This document shows positions 16,670-24,916 of a DNA stretch of 64,000 nucleotides, one piece after another. The position numbers were made by a program, and so were the translations under genes. The stretch covers positions 1 through 64,000 of the forward strand of contig NZ_JAHHIT010000054.1 in the NCBI RefSeq assembly GCF_024539675.1, in the 5' to 3' direction. The notes beneath the pieces were generated by a model. The model ran no database searches. It saw nothing but the letters and a program-made list of their open reading frames with translations, and was not told the origin of the DNA. Every line of letters begins with the position of its first letter. Position 1 is the stretch's first letter. Origin of the DNA: Streptomyces hilarionis (GTDB lineage: Bacteria > Actinomycetota > Actinomycetes > Streptomycetales > Streptomycetaceae).

Positions 16670-18982
16670 GTGGAACGACGCATGCCGGTGGCGACGCACT
16701 GGGGCAGTTTCGTAGCCGTGGTCGATTCCGGTCAGCTGGTACGCATCGAGCCTCGGGGTGACGACCCCGCGCCCTCGCCGATCGGCCCGGGCATGGTGAC
16801 GGCTGTTGAGGACAGTGCGCGTGTGCTGCGTCCCGCGGTGCGCAAAGGGTGGCTCAACGGCTTGCCGCGCGCTGGTGACACGGCCCGAGGCGCGGACGCT
16901 TTCGTAGAGGTCAGCTGGGACGAAGCGCTCACGCTGGTGAGTGAGGAATTGCGCCGCGTGCGTACACAGCACGGGAACAGCGCCGTGTTCGGCGGCTCGT
17001 ACGGTTGGGCCAGTGCGGGCGGGTTCCACCAGGCGCAGGGCCAGCTCCAGCGGTTCCTGGCGTTGGGCGGGGGCTACACCGACTCGCGCAACACGTACAG
17101 CACCGCCGCTCTCGAGGTCATCCTCCCGCATGTGATCGGCGGGGCTCCGTGGAGCTACCAGTCCCGGATGCCCATGTGGGACGAGATCGCCGAGAACTGT
17201 GAGCTCGTGGTGGCGTTCGGGGGACTGGCCCTGAAGAACAGCCAGGTCAACCCTGGCGGGCTGGCCCGGCACCAGACGCGAGACCTGCAACGGAAGTGCC
17301 GTGAGGCCGGGGTGCGGTTCGTGAACGTCAGTCCGATCCGCAGTGACACCGCCGATTTCCTGGACGCCGAGTGGCTGCCGGTCATCCCCAACACCGACAC
17401 CGCCATGATGCTCGGCATCGCGCACACGATGCTGGTCAACGACTGGCACGACAAGGACTTCCTCGCCCACTGCTGCGAAGGGTTCGACCGCTTCGCCTCC
17501 TACCTGACCGGCGACGTGGACGGCGTCGTCAAGGACGCCGACTGGGCCGCTCGGATCACCGGCATCAGCCGTGCCACGATCACCGATCTCGCCCGCCGGC
17601 TGTCCGCGCAGCGTTCCCTCATCAGCGTCAACTACGCCATACAGCGGGCGGACCACGGTGAGCAGCCGATCTGGATGTCGGTCGTGCTGGCGGCGATGGC
17701 GGGTTCGCTGGGCCGCCCCGGCTGCGGCTGGGGTGCGGGCTACGCGACGATGGACGCGACCGGTGTTGCGCCCGGCCGCCCGTCCGTGGCGTCGATGCCG
17801 CGCGTGGCGAACCCCGTCGCGGACTTCATTCCGGTCGCCCGGATCGCCGACACCCTGCTGGACCCGGGCACGACCATCGACTACGACGGCCGGCGCCTGA
17901 CCCTGCCGGACCTGCGCCTGATCTACTGGTGCGGAGGAAACCCCTTCCACCACCACCAGGACCTCCACCGGCTCACCCGAGCCTGGCAGCGCCCGGACAC
18001 GGTGGTGGTCCACGAAGCCTGGTGGAACGCCACCGCCAAGTTCGCCGACATCGTGCTTCCCGTCGCGACCAGCCTGGAGCGTGACGACTTCGCCGCGGGA
18101 TTCTCCGACCCTCACCTCGTCCCGATGCCGAAGGTCCGCGAGCCGGCCGGCGAGGCACGCACCGACCACCAGATCTTCGCCGCTCTGGCTGCCCGGCTCG
18201 GCTACGAGCGCGAGTTCACCCAAGAGCGCTCCGAGATCGAATGGGTCCGGCACCTCTACCTCAAGACGCGGGCGGACCTCGGCGACGACGCGGCCCTGCC
18301 GGACTTCGACGACTTCTGGCAACGCGCCTCCGGTGTCGAACTGCCGGCGCTCAACGGGCCGTTTCCCGGCAGCTTCGAAGCTCTGCGCTCCGATCCGCGG
18401 CGCTTCCCCCTGACGACGCCGTCGGGCCGGATCGAGATCTTCTCCGAGGAGATCGAGTCGTTCGGCTACGACGACTGCACGGGACATCCGACGTGGTTCG
18501 AACCCGTGGAGTGGCTCCGCGCCGACCTGGCGGAACGCTTTCCGCTGCACCTGATCTCGAATCAGCCCGCCTCACGCCTGCACAGCCAGTACGACAACGG
18601 TGGCCACAGCCTCAGGTCGAAGATCCACGGCCGCGAGCCCGTGACGATCAACCCGCAGGACGCGTCGTCCCGCGGTATCGAGAACGGCATGATCGTGCGC
18701 GTGTTCAACGACCGAGGCAGCTGCCTGGCGGGCGCGATCCTGTCGGACGCCGTCATGCCCGGCGTCGTGCAGTTGTCCACCGGAGCGTGGTGGGACCCGG
18801 CCCAGCCGGGCCGGGCCGGAACCCTTGACCGCCACGGCAACCCGAACACCCTTACCGGGGACCGCGGGTGCTCGCGGCTGTCCCAGGGGCCCAGTGCGCA
18901 CAGTGCGCTCGTGGACGTCGAGGTCTACGACGGGCCCGCCGAGGAGGTACTCGCCTTCGCGCCACCACACCTCGAACACTGA
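16670..18982 (+). CDS. Molybdopterin oxidoreductase, BisC/TorZ type
   Basis: A 770-residue enzyme of the DMSO-reductase family that follows the E. coli BisC plan from end to end: PMVRKG-like PAVRKGWLNG, VSWDEAL, the GGSYGWASAG block with Ser110 as probable molybdenum ligand, IPNTDTAMMLGIAHTMLVN, WHDKDFLAHCCEGFDRFASY, WCGGNPFHHHQDLHRL, FADIVLPVATSLERDDF, and a C-terminal cofactor domain (REPVTINPQDASSRGIENG). There is no Tat signal and no N-terminal FeS motif, so it is cytoplasmic. Likely substrates are S- or N-oxides such as biotin or methionine sulfoxide. The GTG start has GGAG ten bases upstream; ATG 16682 is an alternative. It is an isolated gene. Confidence 0.9.
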   Translation: MERRMPVATHWGSFVAVVDSGQLVRIEPRGDDPAPSPIGPGMVTAVEDSARVLRPAVRKGWLNGLPRAGDTARGADAFVEVSWDEALTLVSEELRRVRTQHGNSAVFGGSYGWASAGGFHQAQGQLQRFLALGGGYTDSRNTYSTAALEVILPHVIGGAPWSYQSRMPMWDEIAENCELVVAFGGLALKNSQVNPGGLARHQTRDLQRKCREAGVRFVNVSPIRSDTADFLDAEWLPVIPNTDTAMMLGIAHTMLVNDWHDKDFLAHCCEGFDRFASYLTGDVDGVVKDADWAARITGISRATITDLARRLSAQRSLISVNYAIQRADHGEQPIWMSVVLAAMAGSLGRPGCGWGAGYATMDATGVAPGRPSVASMPRVANPVADFIPVARIADTLLDPGTTIDYDGRRLTLPDLRLIYWCGGNPFHHHQDLHRLTRAWQRPDTVVVHEAWWNATAKFADIVLPVATSLERDDFAAGFSDPHLVPMPKVREPAGEARTDHQIFAALAARLGYEREFTQERSEIEWVRHLYLKTRADLGDDAALPDFDDFWQRASGVELPALNGPFPGSFEALRSDPRRFPLTTPSGRIEIFSEEIESFGYDDCTGHPTWFEPVEWLRADLAERFPLHLISNQPASRLHSQYDNGGHSLRSKIHGREPVTINPQDASSRGIENGMIVRVFNDRGSCLAGAILSDAVMPGVVQLSTGAWWDPAQPGRAGTLDRHGNPNTLTGDRGCSRLSQGPSAHSALVDVEVYDGPAEEVLAFAPPHLEH

Positions 18983-19079
18983 AACGAGGCCGCCCCGAGG
19001 ACGGGCGCGTTCGCCGTGCTCACCCCCGTCGGGCACCCGGCCGGCAGAACCGGCCAGTGCCCGGCCCCCACTCGGACGT

Positions 19080-19108
19080 TTGCGCCTCCGTAACGGTGTG
19101 AATACGGT
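19080..19108 (+). promoter_or_regulatory. Promoter of the EF-hand gene
   Basis: TTGCGC (19080-19085), a 17-bp spacer and TACGGT (19103-19108), then eight bases to ATG 19117. The spacing predicts a leaderless transcript, and no ribosome site is present. Confidence 0.6.
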
Positions 19109-19116
19109 GCGCAGTC

Positions 19117-19668
19117 ATGACGGCACTTCAAGATCTCAAGTACGGCCAGTGGTTCAGGGGCGCCGATGTCGACGGCGACGGGTTCATCACCCAACGCGAC
19201 GTCCTCGAGATGAGCGAGCGCTACATCGGCGCCCGCAGGACCACCCCCGATGCCGACGCCGTCCGCCGCCTCACCGAGGGGATGGACCAGTTCTGGTCGA
19301 ACGTCATCGCCCCGATGGACCAGGACGGCGACGGAAAGGTCGACGTGCGGGAGATGACCGAAGGCTTCAAGAACGTCCTGACGGACCGCGCGCTCTATCC
19401 GCAGCAGATCGCACCGGTCACCAACTGCTTCTTCGACCTCGTGGACCTCAACGGAGACGGCAAGATCGACCAGGCCGAGTTCCAGCAGATGTTCGACGCG
19501 GTCGCCGCCGTCCCCGGCGAGGACTGCGCCTCTGTCTTCGCCGCTCTGGACGTGGACGGGTCCGGCGGACTGGACCGTGACGAGTTCCACCGGGCACTCG
19601 AAGAGTTCTTCTACGGCAACGATCCCGACGCCCCCGCCAACCACATCTTCGGCAAGGTCACCACCTGA
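19117..19668 (+). CDS. Four-EF-hand calcium-binding protein
   Basis: A 183-residue cytoplasmic protein with four EF-hand loops: DVDGDGFITQRD (17-28), DQDGDGKVDVRE (68-79), DLNGDGKIDQAE (110-121) and DVDGSGGLDRDE (145-156). Loop 1 ends in Asp rather than Glu, which usually lowers calcium affinity; the other three look complete. Size and layout match calerythrin/sarcoplasmic-type calcium-binding proteins known in actinomycetes, thought to buffer or sense calcium. No signal peptide is present. The predicted promoter makes the message leaderless. It stands alone after the molybdoenzyme, 134 bases away. Confidence 0.92.
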   Translation: MTALQDLKYGQWFRGADVDGDGFITQRDVLEMSERYIGARRTTPDADAVRRLTEGMDQFWSNVIAPMDQDGDGKVDVREMTEGFKNVLTDRALYPQQIAPVTNCFFDLVDLNGDGKIDQAEFQQMFDAVAAVPGEDCASVFAALDVDGSGGLDRDEFHRALEEFFYGNDPDAPANHIFGKVTT

Positions 19669-19844
19669 CATTGCCCGGACACGCCCCGGACGCGCGCTGA
19701 GGCGAGGACTTGGCCGCTCTGGGACGTGGGCCGCCATACGCCGCGGCGAAGGCCCTGGTCGTTGACGCACGGTCCTGCGGAGGGCCGACGGCGGGTTGGC
19801 GGTCACCGCCGCCCTCGCCCTCGTCGCCGGTCACCGTGGGCTTC

Positions 19845-20924
19845 TCACAGTGGAGCCGGGCCAAGAGGGCCGAGGTCGCCTCCGGCAGTCCCCGGGGCGG
19901 CGAATGCCGGTCCTCGTTCAGGCCGTCGTCGGGAGGTAGGGACCGGGTCCCTTGTGGGCGCCGTCGCTGTGTGGCGGAGGCCGGGGAGAGTCGCGACCGA
20001 CTCGGTGAGGTAGCGGTAGAAGAGCTGGGCGGTCGCCACGTCGATGCTGGCGTAGAGGTTCGCCGCACCCGTCGTGGCGGTGGCATAGGCGACTTCGGGG
20101 TGTGCTGCGAGCGCCGTTCCCGCCTCGTCGAGGCGGGACGGGTCGATCTCCAGCCACAGGGCGGCCCGGAAGTTCTGCTGGAGGATGTCCGGGTGGTAAT
20201 CGACGTCGAAGTACAGGGCGCCGGCCGATCTGAGCTCGGTGATGCGCCGACGCACGGTGGAGGGGGACAGGCCGGTCGCGGCGGCCAGGTCTCCTGTGGC
20301 GGCCCTCCCGTCCCGGGCCAGCAGGTCGAGTAGGTGCCGGTCGCTGTCGTCCAGGGGCACCGGCGGGGTGGCGTCCGTGGTCCGGTCCGGTGTGTCGGGG
20401 GGCGTGAGTGCCGCGACCTGCGCGGCCGTCAGCGGGCCGCGCTTGTTGATCGGGCCGAGGTCGTGGCCGAAGAAGACGTGCAGTGAGCAGTGCGCGGACA
20501 GGTCCACCACCTGCGGTGTGCGCGGCAGCTTCTGCAGGAGCGGGGACTCCTCCGGTCCGGGGCTGCGGGTGCGTACCGAACAGGAGATCTCGGTGCCGCC
20601 CGAATCCACGTTGACCCAGGTGGTGTCCGAACGCCGTGCCATCGCCTTCCCGAGGGAGGACGCGGCGTCCGGCGTGCACCGTACGCGTACGAGCCAGACG
20701 GAGTTCCCCAGCCGTCGCGGATCGGTCAGGCCTAGAACGCGAAGCTTCCCGGCGGAGCGCAGCCGTGCCCAGCGGCGCGCCGCGGTCTGGTCGGAGATTC
20801 CAAGAACGTCGGCGATCTCCGTGAACGAGGCCCGCCCGTTGACCTGCAACGCGTGAACCAGCTCCATGTCCTCTTCCGACAGGCTCCGCTTCACATGGTC
20901 CGTGGTGTCGAGATAGGTCGTCAT
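19845..20924 (-). CDS. Two-HTH Lrp/AsnC-family regulator
   Basis: A regulator of about 359 residues built from two tandem AsnC modules. The first HTH is LVHALQVNGRASFTEIADVL then GISDQTAARRWARL; the second is LLDLLARDGRAATGDLAAAT then GLSPSTVRRRITEL. Each is followed by an Lrp-type effector fold (HCSLHVFFG; ATATTGAANLYASIDVAT). This duplicated form is common in Streptomyces. The start is taken as ATG 20924 (20933 also possible; ribosome site weak). The C-terminus is odd: after LRHTATAP one base out of phase reads KGPGPYLPTTA and stops at 19918, which looks more natural than the Arg-rich tail. It is divergent from an MFS exporter and probably regulates it. Confidence 0.85.
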   Translation of the reverse strand: MTTYLDTTDHVKRSLSEEDMELVHALQVNGRASFTEIADVLGISDQTAARRWARLRSAGKLRVLGLTDPRRLGNSVWLVRVRCTPDAASSLGKAMARRSDTTWVNVDSGGTEISCSVRTRSPGPEESPLLQKLPRTPQVVDLSAHCSLHVFFGHDLGPINKRGPLTAAQVAALTPPDTPDRTTDATPPVPLDDSDRHLLDLLARDGRAATGDLAAATGLSPSTVRRRITELRSAGALYFDVDYHPDILQQNFRAALWLEIDPSRLDEAGTALAAHPEVAYATATTGAANLYASIDVATAQLFYRYLTESVATLPGLRHTATAPTRDPVPTSRRRPERGPAFAAPGTAGGDLGPLGPAPL

Positions 20925-21015
20925 GGACGACATTCTGTCGGATCCGCGCATGACCACTGCTCTGGCTCACGACATCGCCCGCGAGAGCTCCAAGCTGTTT
21001 CTCGGGATCGTCCGT

Positions 21016-21042
21016 CGGCCTGCTCGGCCTGCTCGGCCTGCT
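21016..21042. repeat. Three 9-bp tandem repeats (CGGCCTGCT)
   Basis: Three perfect copies plus a partial fourth, in the 207-bp region between the Lrp-type and MFS genes, 90 bases upstream of the MFS start. Confidence 0.9.
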
Positions 21043-21131
21043 CGGCCCGCCGCAGTTCGCCCCGCCCGACCACGGGTGGGGACCCGATCCCGGTCCCGCG
21101 ACACTTGCTTCATGCGAACGGAGAATCCGAC

Positions 21132-22769
21132 ATGCGTAAATGGTGGCCCCTGACGGCGGTCTGCTTGGGCGCCTTCATCCTGCTGGTGGATGTGACGATC
21201 GTGAACGTCGCACTGCCCAGCATGGCTGCCGACCTCGGCGCTTCCTTCACCTCTCTGCAATGGGTGATCGACGGCTATGCCCTGGCTCTCGCCGCCCTGC
21301 TGCTGGCCTCGGGTTCCCTGGCGGACCGCTTCGGCCACCGGCGTTCCTACGTCTGCGGTCTGGGCGTCTTCGGCCTGGCCTCGCTGGCATGCGGCCTCGC
21401 CCCCAACGCGGAAGTGCTGATCGCGGCCCGCGTGGTGCAGGGCATCGGCGGCGCCGCCATGTTCGCCACCGCTCCCGCGTTGCTGCTCACTTCCTACCAG
21501 GGCAGGGACCGGGGTACGGCCTTCGGCGTGTGGGGCGCGACCAACGGGGCCGCCGCAGCCGCGGGACCTCTGCTCGGCGGGCTGCTCACCGAGCATTTCA
21601 GCTGGCCGACGATCTTCTGGGTCAACCTTCCGATCGCCGCTGTCGCCATCGCCACGACGCTGCGGGTGGTGCGTGCCGACCGACCTGCCAACCAGCCCAC
21701 CGGGGTCTCCGGCCGGCGGGCGGGGCTCAGCGGAACCCGGGCCCGTGTCGACATCCCCGGCGCGGCGGCCTTCACCATCGCCGTGGCCACGCTCACCGGT
21801 GGACTCATCCGCGGAGGGGAGGTGGGCTGGGCCTCGGCCGAGACCCTGACGACCTTCACCGTCACCGCCTCAGCCCTCATCGCGTTCGTGGTGATAGAAC
21901 ACCGTACGTCGCGACGCGGGGGAGCCCCCATGCTGGACCTCGCACTGCTGCGCCGCCCCTCGTTCGCCGCGCTGATGAGCGGTGCACTGCTGCTACAGGG
22001 AGGCGCCTTCGGCTGCCTGGTCCTGGTCTCGCTGTGGTTGCAGTCCATGCTGGGTCTCAGCCCGGTCGGTGCGGGCCTCGCCCTGACTCCGCTAGCCGGT
22101 GCTTCGTTCCTCGTGGCCGCCGTGACCGGCCGTCACCTCCAGCGGCTCGCACCGCGACTGCCGATCGGCATCGGGCTCCTGGCCGTCGCGGCGGGCATGC
22201 TGGTGCTGCGCGCCGGTATGACGGCCGACGCCGGACAGACCGCCCTCATGGGAGGGCTGGCGGTCACCGGGATCGGCGTCGGCCTGGCCACACCGGTGCT
22301 GGTTTCGGCAGCCGCCTCCTCCGTGCCGCCGCAGCAGGCAGGGATGGCCGGCGGGGCTGTCAACACGTTCCGTCAGCTGGGCATGACCTTGGCCATCGCC
22401 GTCTTCGGCACGGTCTTCACCAGCCGGGCGGCCGCCGTGCTCGCCGGGTCCGGCACGGTGCCGGACCCGCAGAAGGGCGCCTCGGTGCTGGCCGCGGGGC
22501 AGGCCCGGAGCCTCGTGGAAGCGGCGCAGGCCGCGGACCGGGGCGCGGTGCACCAGTTGGCGGCCACCGCGTTCGCTTCCGGTCTCGATCGGGTCTTCCT
22601 GGCCTCGGCGCTGGCGGCGGCGATCGGCGGAGTGTTCGTCCTGGTCTTCGTGCGGCCGTCGCGCAGGAGCGACGCAGCCCCCGCAGCGGGGCTCGCCACG
22701 GCTCGTGAGCAGGGCATGCGGCAAGGTGATGTCGGTGAGAGCGCGAAAGACGGCCGGCAACGCGCGTGA
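21132..22769 (+). CDS. MFS drug exporter, DHA2 (14-TM) type
   Basis: A 545-residue transporter. The N-terminal helix carries the DHA2 signature LGAFILLVDVTIVNVALPSM. Motif A is ASGSLADRFGHRRSYV, and the motif C-like region is GVWGATNGAAAAAGPLLGGL. About 14 hydrophobic segments follow, with a long loop near residues 185-210. ATG 21132 has GGAG upstream; a longer in-frame opening to 20853 is intergenic. It probably exports a hydrophobic drug or metabolite by proton antiport. The divergent two-HTH Lrp regulator is the likely controller. The C-terminal tail is cytoplasmic and charged. Confidence 0.92.
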   Translation: MRKWWPLTAVCLGAFILLVDVTIVNVALPSMAADLGASFTSLQWVIDGYALALAALLLASGSLADRFGHRRSYVCGLGVFGLASLACGLAPNAEVLIAARVVQGIGGAAMFATAPALLLTSYQGRDRGTAFGVWGATNGAAAAAGPLLGGLLTEHFSWPTIFWVNLPIAAVAIATTLRVVRADRPANQPTGVSGRRAGLSGTRARVDIPGAAAFTIAVATLTGGLIRGGEVGWASAETLTTFTVTASALIAFVVIEHRTSRRGGAPMLDLALLRRPSFAALMSGALLLQGGAFGCLVLVSLWLQSMLGLSPVGAGLALTPLAGASFLVAAVTGRHLQRLAPRLPIGIGLLAVAAGMLVLRAGMTADAGQTALMGGLAVTGIGVGLATPVLVSAAASSVPPQQAGMAGGAVNTFRQLGMTLAIAVFGTVFTSRAAAVLAGSGTVPDPQKGASVLAAGQARSLVEAAQAADRGAVHQLAATAFASGLDRVFLASALAAAIGGVFVLVFVRPSRRSDAAPAAGLATAREQGMRQGDVGESAKDGRQRA

Positions 22770-22989
22770 CGCCACGGGCCTGGAAACCGATCAAGGAGGT
22801 GCAGGGGCCGGCCGGCGACGGCAGGGAGCAGGTCGGCGGCCTCCGGGGGAAGCAGGACGGCGGCCTCCCGCGGGAGGCGAGCGTGACGAAGGAAGGCTTG
22901 AGCCTCCCGCGAGCCGCCGACGCAGCGGAACCGGCGACGGCCACGCGCACCTCCCGGCCCACCGGATCCCTGCTCAGCCTGCACGGACA

Positions 22990-23300
22990 CGGCGGTGACC
23001 CGGCCGAGGACCTGTGCGGCGCGGCGCCCGTCGTCTTCGACAACCCCGCACCGCGCTGTTCGGGGACCTGCCGGACGTGCAGGCCCGGAACGTCGTCAGT
23101 CGGCTCGTCACGCAGAGCCGGCGCTCCCTCCAGCAACGGGTGACCGGGGCAGCGTGGCGGACGGTGCCCTCCACCTGTGTGCTCTGCCAGGACGACAGGG
23201 CGCTGCCGCCTCCATTGCAGGAGCGGATGCCCACCCGCGCCGCCCAGGTCGGGTGTCTGAACACCGGCCTTGAGGCGCCTTTCTTGCCGGAACGGCGCCG
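22990..23300 (+). pseudogene. Alpha/beta-hydrolase C-terminal remnant
   Basis: A broken frame reads DPAEDLCGAAPVVFDN (ending near 23045), then one shift later LFGDLPDVQARNVVSRLVTQ and AAWRTVPSTCVLCQDDRALP with PPLQERM. This is the lid and C-terminal Asp region of an alpha/beta hydrolase of the type WRTVPSTYVVCEQDRAIPP. The nucleophile half is missing, and the catalytic His region has decayed. The rest of the 22770-23381 gap shows no gene. Confidence 0.5.
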
Positions 23301-23381
23301 CCGGCGCGTCTGCGATCGTTGTGATGCTGGGCTCGTGGTTCCGCAAGGGGGGCTGCGTCACCGCTTCGGGCCGCCCACGCG

Positions 23382-24158
23382 TCACTTCGACCGGGTCAGT
23401 TCCGCCTGCACGCCGTAGTGGTCGGACAGGTAGGCCCGGCGGCCTTCCCCCAGCGTGACCTTGTCCTGGAACACGAAGTCGGCGCTGCCGGTCAGGGTCT
23501 CCCCGGCGGCGGCCCGGATGAGGATGTGGTCCAGGGCCGGCGGCGACGGCCATCGAGGTGTGGGCCGGTACGTCGGACGTCCGTCGCCTGCGAGGATGTC
23601 GCTCAGCCCGGCAGCGGTGAGGAAGTCGGTGAGTGTCGCCGAGTCCCGCGGGAGGTTCAGGTCACCCATCACGGCGACGGGCAGGGACGGGTCGATGGCC
23701 GTGATCAGTGCCCCGAGCCGGGCCAGTTCGCCGGCCGCGATCCGTGTGTACCGGTTCGTGGGCGACCAGTCGTCGTCGCGGTTGGCCGACAAGTGGGTGT
23801 TCACGACCGCCAGTTCGCCCGCCGGGGTGGCGACGGACGCCACCTGGGCACCTTTGCGCATGAGGAGTTCACCGCGTACGGGACCTGTCGTCGGGTATCG
23901 CACAAAGCGGTATCGGCTGATCGGCCACCGTGACAACATCACCAGGCCGCCTCTGAGCAGGACCGTGCCCGAGCAGGCGAGGTACCGGTACCCGGGAGCG
24001 GCATGGCGGATCAGCCGGGCGTGGCGGCGGTACATGACCTCCTGCAAGCAGACGATGTCGTAGTCGGACCGGTCGAGGGCCGCCGCGAGCGCACGCAGCC
24101 GTGCCGGGACATCGCCAGTGAAGAGGGCGTTCATGGTCAGCAGCCGTATGGCCTTCAC
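23382..24158 (-). CDS. Endonuclease/exonuclease/phosphatase-family hydrolase
   Basis: A 258-residue soluble protein of the EEP (DNase I/sphingomyelinase-like) fold. Motifs in order: TMNALFTGD (Asn), DIVCLQEVMYRR (catalytic Glu), VVNTHLSANRDDDW (His), VAVMGDLNLPRDSATL (GDxN), ALDHILIR and the terminal LSDHYGVQAEL (SDH). No signal peptide is apparent, so it is probably cytoplasmic. Family members hydrolyse phosphodiesters in lipids, inositides or nucleic acids; the substrate cannot be set here. The start is ATG 24158. It stands alone. Confidence 0.88.
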   Translation of the reverse strand: MKAIRLLTMNALFTGDVPARLRALAAALDRSDYDIVCLQEVMYRRHARLIRHAAPGYRYLACSGTVLLRGGLVMLSRWPISRYRFVRYPTTGPVRGELLMRKGAQVASVATPAGELAVVNTHLSANRDDDWSPTNRYTRIAAGELARLGALITAIDPSLPVAVMGDLNLPRDSATLTDFLTAAGLSDILAGDGRPTYRPTPRWPSPPALDHILIRAAAGETLTGSADFVFQDKVTLGEGRRAYLSDHYGVQAELTRSK

Positions 24159-24422
24159 AGAGTTGTCGCTTTCTGTCCGGTCGGTCCCCCGATCCGCACG
24201 GGGAACCGCTCACGGTGTTGTACGTGCTCAGTGCGTAGTCGACCTAGTGCCCGGGAACTCTCGCGGAGCGGCCTGGCTGTCCTGGGCGGCAGTTCGAAAT
24301 CATCCCGACCATCCCGCTCGCGACAGCCGCCGATGGGGCACCCGTCGACGCCGTGGAGGAGCACGTGGACGAGCAGGCGTCCTGGACGTCGTCTCGCCGA
24401 GGGCTCCCGCGGACTCGCACCG

Positions 24423-24446
24423 GCATCACTGCATCACTGCATCACC
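24423..24446. repeat. Three 8-bp tandem repeats (GCATCACT)
   Basis: Two perfect copies and one with a single mismatch, inside a 530-bp gap (24159-24686) with no convincing gene. Confidence 0.8.
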
Positions 24447-24686
24447 CACGGTCTGCTGCACGACCTACGTGAAGGAGAGGATGTCGCCGCCCACTACAGC
24501 GGCGTCACAGTGCGACTCGAGCGGCCGGCCGCGACGCCACGGCCCGGCTCCGGCCGCGCCGAGAACCTGCCCGGGGCGTTGACAACCTCCACCCCACGCC
24601 CGGGGCCGGCCGGGTCGCGGGCACGCCAACTTCCCAGCAGAATGGTTCTGTTGACACGCGCTGAAACCACATGCTTCCATCCCGTC

Positions 24687-24770
24687 ATGTCTCTGCCGGA
24701 GCCTCTGACCCGTCGCCGCGCCGTGGACCTCGTCCGTGTGGCCGCCGCGCTGTGTCGGTTCCCCGGCTGA
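24687..24770 (+). CDS. Putative leader peptide (sulfur-gene type)
   Basis: A 27-residue frame, MSLPEPLTRRRAVDLVRVAA then ALCRFPG. It matches the pattern of short actinobacterial leader peptides (LTRR-x-VDL-RVA-A-C) found upstream of sulfur-metabolism genes. A Cys near its end could make ribosome progress depend on charged cysteinyl-tRNA and so control downstream expression. A TTGACA lies at 24651-24656, and with an 18-bp spacer transcription would start close to the ATG. There is no ribosome site, so it is probably leaderless. It lies 146 bases upstream of the sulfite-oxidase-type gene, which fits a sulfur link. Family recognition is from memory. Confidence 0.6.
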   Translation: MSLPEPLTRRRAVDLVRVAAALCRFPG

Positions 24771-24916
24771 TCAGCACTTCCCGGTTTCTCTCCTTCGACG
24801 GCTGGGTCGCGCGTACTGCGTTGGTCTGCGCCGCCCTCTTCGAGGACGCTCCGCTGCGCGTCGGCTGTTGCGTTCTGACCGGCCTCGCTTCCCCTCCTAC
24901 GTATGACGGGACTGCC

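Noticed and set aside
16544..18550. A 668-residue minus-strand frame
   Set aside because: Antisense of the BisC-type molybdoenzyme, whose motifs are unmistakable on the plus strand.
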